Below are positions 19,798 to 22,793 of a stretch of 22,793 nucleotides of DNA, one piece after another. The notes under the pieces are model-generated. The model did not search any database. It saw only the letters and a list, made by a program, of their open reading frames with translations, and had not been told where the DNA came from. Origin of the DNA: Dissophora ornata (lineage: Eukaryota; Mortierellomycota; Mortierellomycetes; Mortierellales; Mortierellaceae); NCBI GenBank assembly GCA_025201705.1, contig MU617116.1:1-22793 (forward strand). Direction: 5' to 3'. The first letter of the stretch is position 1. Each line of letters starts with the position of its first letter. A program made the position numbers and the translations under genes.

Positions 19798-21584
19798 ATG
19801 TTTTCTCGCATTGTGACCTAGCTTATTGCACCTTGTGGAACGCGTGCTGACCTCCATGCTACTCTTCATCCGCGACATCTTTGGTCTACCTTTCGTTTTC
19901 ACATGAACTGGATCCTTCATGCCTTCACACCCTCTCCCTTTCACAATGACGCGATCGAGACTCTCTTTGACCATTTCCCCATAGCTGGCTTTGATCGTCT
20001 CGAGAGAGAGAAGGCGTCAGCGGGAAAACTTTGAGAAAATCAATCATATACGTAGTGGCAGGAGCGTCAGCTCTCTCGTCACCAACGTCTGCCTTCTGTG
20101 TCTTGGTACGCAAGAATGGTCCCAAAAAGATTCTCCGAGATCTCTTGAGTCCTGTAGCTGTTCCTTGTACCATCGCCTTGGAATGAGCTTGACATGATAC
20201 TTGAATCAGCTGTCAACTTGCATGAGATGGAAATAGTGCCGACATACGATTCCGTTATTTTGGAGTAGAAGACAAGTACAAATGTACGAGTCATCTATTA
20301 AAAGTATGACATGCTGTGTTTCTTTTGACCAACGTCTAAGCGGTATGTCACAATACGCACATTATCCGATAAGAACCGACAATTGCCATCACAGATTCGA
20401 GCGAGATCTTCAGGCGGTCATCCCTTGATGCCTTTTCAATCTAAAGGCAATCGTTAGTCCTTCTGTATATCCTTTCACCCTTCAAATAGCGGGGATGATG
20501 TGATTACCTCTTCATCGTCATTAGTCGCGTGTAGTTGTTCCTCACAGTATTCGGCAGCGTATTCGTGGGCCATACAATCTGGATCGGATCGCATCATTTC
20601 CATCATCATTTGATTTTTCGCTGCGATGATACCAAGGTAGCAACTGTTTGCGTTAATGATATCGGCAAACATCTGCTTGGCGAAATACGATCGAGGTGGG
20701 TCGACTGCCGTGTCCATCTTGCAATGCAGACACCTCGAGGACCTAGGCTTATCCAATGTCGTTCGTTCAATTGACTGGAATAGGGTTGGAAGAGAGGTCT
20801 TGCTATGAACGGCTCGATTGATGATCGCGTTTACACCCACTACTCTTTGTGTTGACTGCGGACCACCTGTGCTCGAAATCGTGCATTCTGCGCTACCCAA
20901 AAGGAGGAGATGAAAGGTTCCCAGTCCTTGCCCAGCGCACCATGAAGATTCTTGTTGAGGTTCTGGTGGCCAAGGTTCCAGATGCAGTTCAAGAGAATCG
21001 TGCCCTCGATAACGTTGGCGCCGGCTGCCTCCATAGCAGGATCTTCGTTGACTATAATGACATGAGGAAGGAGGTTGTCGTTGGCCTCCAGCAGCTGTTG
21101 CAGAACCCGCTCGTAATCACCTGTTGTCTCTCCTGAGACCAACGAGCATCCGACCAGGCGGCTTCTCCCATCATTGTCGACAATAACGAGAACATCGAGG
21201 GGCATGCATGCAGAACCGGTTTCTTCTGAAAGTATAATAACTTAGGACAACATCTCGATAACGGCGGTAGAGGGATCTCTGAGAAGGGCTCATCCAGAAT
21301 ATCCTTTGAAGTCGTCCTTTGGTATCAAGTTCTGTTGCAATGAGCCAGTCATTGTCTTCAAGTGCCTTGTCTTGTGGCAGTTTGAATAGCTCTGCAGCCT
21401 CAGAGCCATCATTACGCGACGCCTCGATTTTCTCTTTTTGGATGGTATTAGCAACTGTCCGAAGATCGAATATCTTGTCTGGCCAATCCTTGCTGCGCAG
21501 GTAGACAACTTGCCTCGCGTCGAATCTTGCCATTAAGCTGCCTGTCGCGTCGGTTGAACTCCAAGGTCCCCTGCCTGAACTCAT
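19798..21584 (-). pseudogene. MULE (Mutator-like) transposase, degenerate
   Basis: Read leftward, four conserved blocks lie in three frames. Block 1 (from an ATG at 21584) runs through FDLRTVANTIQKEK, SDGSEAAELFKL-like sequence and LQRIFWMSPSQRSLYRRYRDVVL. A four-base CATG duplication at 21203-21209 then shifts the frame. Block 2 (21205 to about 20865) is the MULE nuclease domain: VIVDNDGRSRLVGCSLVSGETT..YE, EDPAMEAAGANV, LGHQNLNKNLHGALGKDWEPF. Block 3 (20864-20475) starts at PQSTQRV and continues VNAIINRAVHSKTSLPTLFQSIER. The usual 50-80 residues between blocks 2 and 3 are missing. Block 4 (about 19917-19798) is a C-terminal zinc-knuckle-like part with KTKGRPK and CNKLGHNARKH. A catalytic Asp is replaced by Asn (IVNEDPAM) and the conserved His of CxxH by Asn (CIWNLG). 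The stretch 20474-19920 is too degraded to align by eye. Not functional. Confidence 0.85.
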
Positions 21585-21609
21585 GATCGTTATGAGTTGT
21601 GTTGGCGGA

Positions 21610-22515
21610 GGTGATGTGTCAGAACGGAGATATCGCCTTTGGAGACAAGGGAATGATGTGGCAAGGGCAACCGGTGCTCTTGGCGCTGGATGGAGGAGCA
21701 GAGACGCCAAGTCCTTCCTGGCTCGACCAAGTCTGTTGAACAGATCGAGTTCGATCTTCCAGCTGTTTGCGGTGAGGGTGCCAGCATTGTGTCGTATCTA
21801 CAAGAACTTGAGAAGTACCAGGACCAGCCCGACTCTTTGTACAATGGCCAGGATGACCTCTTCGAGAAGCACGGTTGGGATGCTTAGTGGACTCGTGAAC
21901 AGGAGTTCAAGATTGTGGCCCGCGCAAAGACGGTAACATGGTTGTTATCGGCATCGGACTGGGCGATTCCGAGAGAACGACAAAGCTTACTTCCCTGCAC
22001 GGATCATTCATGTCCTACTTTGTGCCCGACCTTTTCGCTTTTGGACTACCCATATTTTCTTTTACTAACGTTTTGTATCTACCTCCGTCAACTCTTCTTT
22101 TGGCGAGATTGCTGGGATACATTGTGGTTGGCCTTTACGAATTATACACAAGCAAAAATTGTCCGGTCTGCTTCAAGTTCGCCTCCCAGGTCAATATTAA
22201 AAGACTCTACTGCTGCAACTGTGGAGTTTTCATAGCAAGTGCAACATAGTGCGTGGCTATCTACTTGAGCAAAGGCGCCCGCGTTATCTTCAGCCCGTTG
22301 ATGCTAATGGACACTATCCATGGGAAGAAGAGCGCGATCGCGGGCCGAAGGAAAGCGCGACTAGCACCCAGTCTGCCCTCCAGGAAGCCTCCCCACCTAC
22401 CCTCCAAGAAGCATCCCAGTCAAAACCCCAATCCGGCACAGGCGCAGCTTTTTCTCCTCTGGGGGAAGAGAAAAGAAACGAGGACATGGGCGCGAAAATT
22501 ACGTCACCGAAGTGA
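21610..22515 (+). pseudogene. Fanzor-like (TnpB-related) nuclease, 3' remnant
   Basis: Fanzor proteins are eukaryotic RNA-guided nucleases related to bacterial TnpB. Only the C-terminal part remains, in several frames. At 21690-21884, EQIEFDLPAVCGEGASI...YLQELEKYQD...DDLF is closed by a stop at 21885. It resumes as EQEFKIVA, then after a frameshift near 21930 as VVIGIGLGDSERTTKLTSLHGSFMSYFV. A probable intron with a perfect TACTAAC box (22063-22069) follows. Then comes GYIVVGLYELYTSKNCPVC...LYCCNCGVF (about 22109-22230), with the E..YTSK.CP.C...C..C zinc-ribbon signature of the TnpB/Fanzor C-terminus. The next motif, His-Arg-Asp, is missing, and the frame changes to KCNIVRGYLLEQRRPRYLQPVD...HYPW, ending at the TGA at 22513-22515. 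An upstream stretch at about 21610-21690 (RRYRLWRQGN) may also belong. The N-terminal two-thirds, including the first RuvC Asp, is absent. Confidence 0.65.
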
Positions 22516-22526
22516 CAAAACTTCGG
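22503..22526 (+). other. Two overlapping hairpins across the Fanzor-like stop
   Basis: GTCAC/GTGAC (22503-22507 and 22512-22516, 4-nt loop) and CCGAAGT/ACTTCGG (22507-22513 and 22520-22526, 6-nt loop) are perfect stems that exclude each other. They cover the stop codon of the remnant. TnpB-type systems encode their guide RNA at and beyond the 3' end of the nuclease gene, so this could be a remnant scaffold. It could equally be a transposon end or chance. Confidence 0.4.
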
Positions 22527-22793
22527 CGTCCACCCCATTGTCATCCTCTCTTCTTCTTTCTCCATTACTCTTTTGTTCTCCATTCTGTTTCCTTTTTGTC
22601 AGTCAGTCCATCAGTCAGTCAGTCAATCAGTCCGTTATTGTCTTTTTGCAGTGTCTGTGTTTTTGGTCTTTGTTCTTTTCTGTCTTTCGTTTTTTCTTCC
22701 CACTCTTTCTATTCTACGCGGTGCCCCTGTCTGTTTTCCGTCAACATTCGTTAACGCTTTACTGAATTTGCATTAGTAAAAAAAGAGGGAAAA
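22527..22793. other. Pyrimidine-rich 3' flank with CAGT repeats
   Basis: T/C-rich sequence without a convincing gene. It contains the CAGT repeat at 22598-22632 and ends in an A/G-rich stretch at the window edge. It could be the leader of a gene beyond the window. Confidence 0.4.
22598..22632 (+). repeat. CAGT tetranucleotide repeat
   Basis: About seven imperfect copies of GTCA/CAGT between TTTTTG and CCGTTATTG. Non-coding. Confidence 0.8.

Larger units (their letters stand above)
19798..22526. mobile_element. Decayed MULE plus Fanzor-like element cluster
   Basis: Two transposon-type genes lie head-to-head: a MULE transposase pseudogene on the minus strand and a Fanzor-like remnant on the plus strand, with their upstream ends about 30-100 bp apart. 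Fanzor genes are known as cargo of several eukaryotic DNA transposon groups. This could therefore be one composite element, or two old fragments side by side. The outer limits are those of the recognisable coding remnants plus the 3' hairpin, not proven element ends. Confidence 0.55.

Noticed and set aside
22503..22526. Helitron 3' end
   Set aside because: A hairpin is present, but no CTRR terminus follows within about 12 bases and no Rep/helicase sequence is in the window.

Overview
This window is nuclear DNA of a filamentous, intron-rich fungus. Short spliceosomal introns (about 75-280 bp) interrupt almost every conserved gene, C/T-rich leaders precede start codons, and an AATAAA-type signal lies downstream of nearly every stop. 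The protein set (animal-like LETM1 with an EF-hand, HAP3, Odc-type carrier, AP-1 mu, ARL2, MULE and Fanzor-like remnants) fits an early-diverging lineage. Mortierellomycotina is my best guess, from general similarity only. Every splice junction given here was rebuilt by eye from reading-frame phase, GT/AG borders and remembered family alignments, with no transcript data.

Layout. At 421-1559 (minus) is a signal-peptide protein spliced to a very acidic tail, of unknown function. At 1997-4815 (minus) is a five-exon LETM1/Mdm38 mitochondrial inner-membrane protein; one of its introns is GC-AG. At 6116-9457 (plus) is a five-exon Cid1-type terminal nucleotidyltransferase. At 10033-11944 (plus) is the AP-1 mu subunit, in six exons. 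At 12499-14007 (minus) is an intronless Q-rich protein with a CENP-B-type DNA-binding region and no transposase core. At 14484-15214 (plus) is HAP3/NF-YB, in three exons. At 15857-16747 (plus) is ARL2, in four exons. At 17486-19582 (plus) is a mitochondrial 2-oxodicarboxylate carrier, in nine exons.

The last 3 kb is a transposon graveyard. A Mutator-like (MULE) transposase pseudogene runs leftward from about 21584 to 19798. Immediately head-to-head with it, the 3' part of a Fanzor-like (eukaryotic TnpB relative) gene runs rightward to 22515. Both are broken by frameshifts and small deletions. The Fanzor remnant has lost the short segment where the conserved His-Arg-Asp (RuvC-III) motif should lie, and overlapping hairpins cover its stop codon. 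This pair is the most interesting part of the window.

The housekeeping genes are not an operon. The only functional thread I can suggest is mitochondrial: LETM1, the Odc carrier, and HAP3, a subunit of the CCAAT-binding complex that controls respiratory genes in yeasts. No tRNA, rRNA, CRISPR array or virus-derived sequence was recognised.
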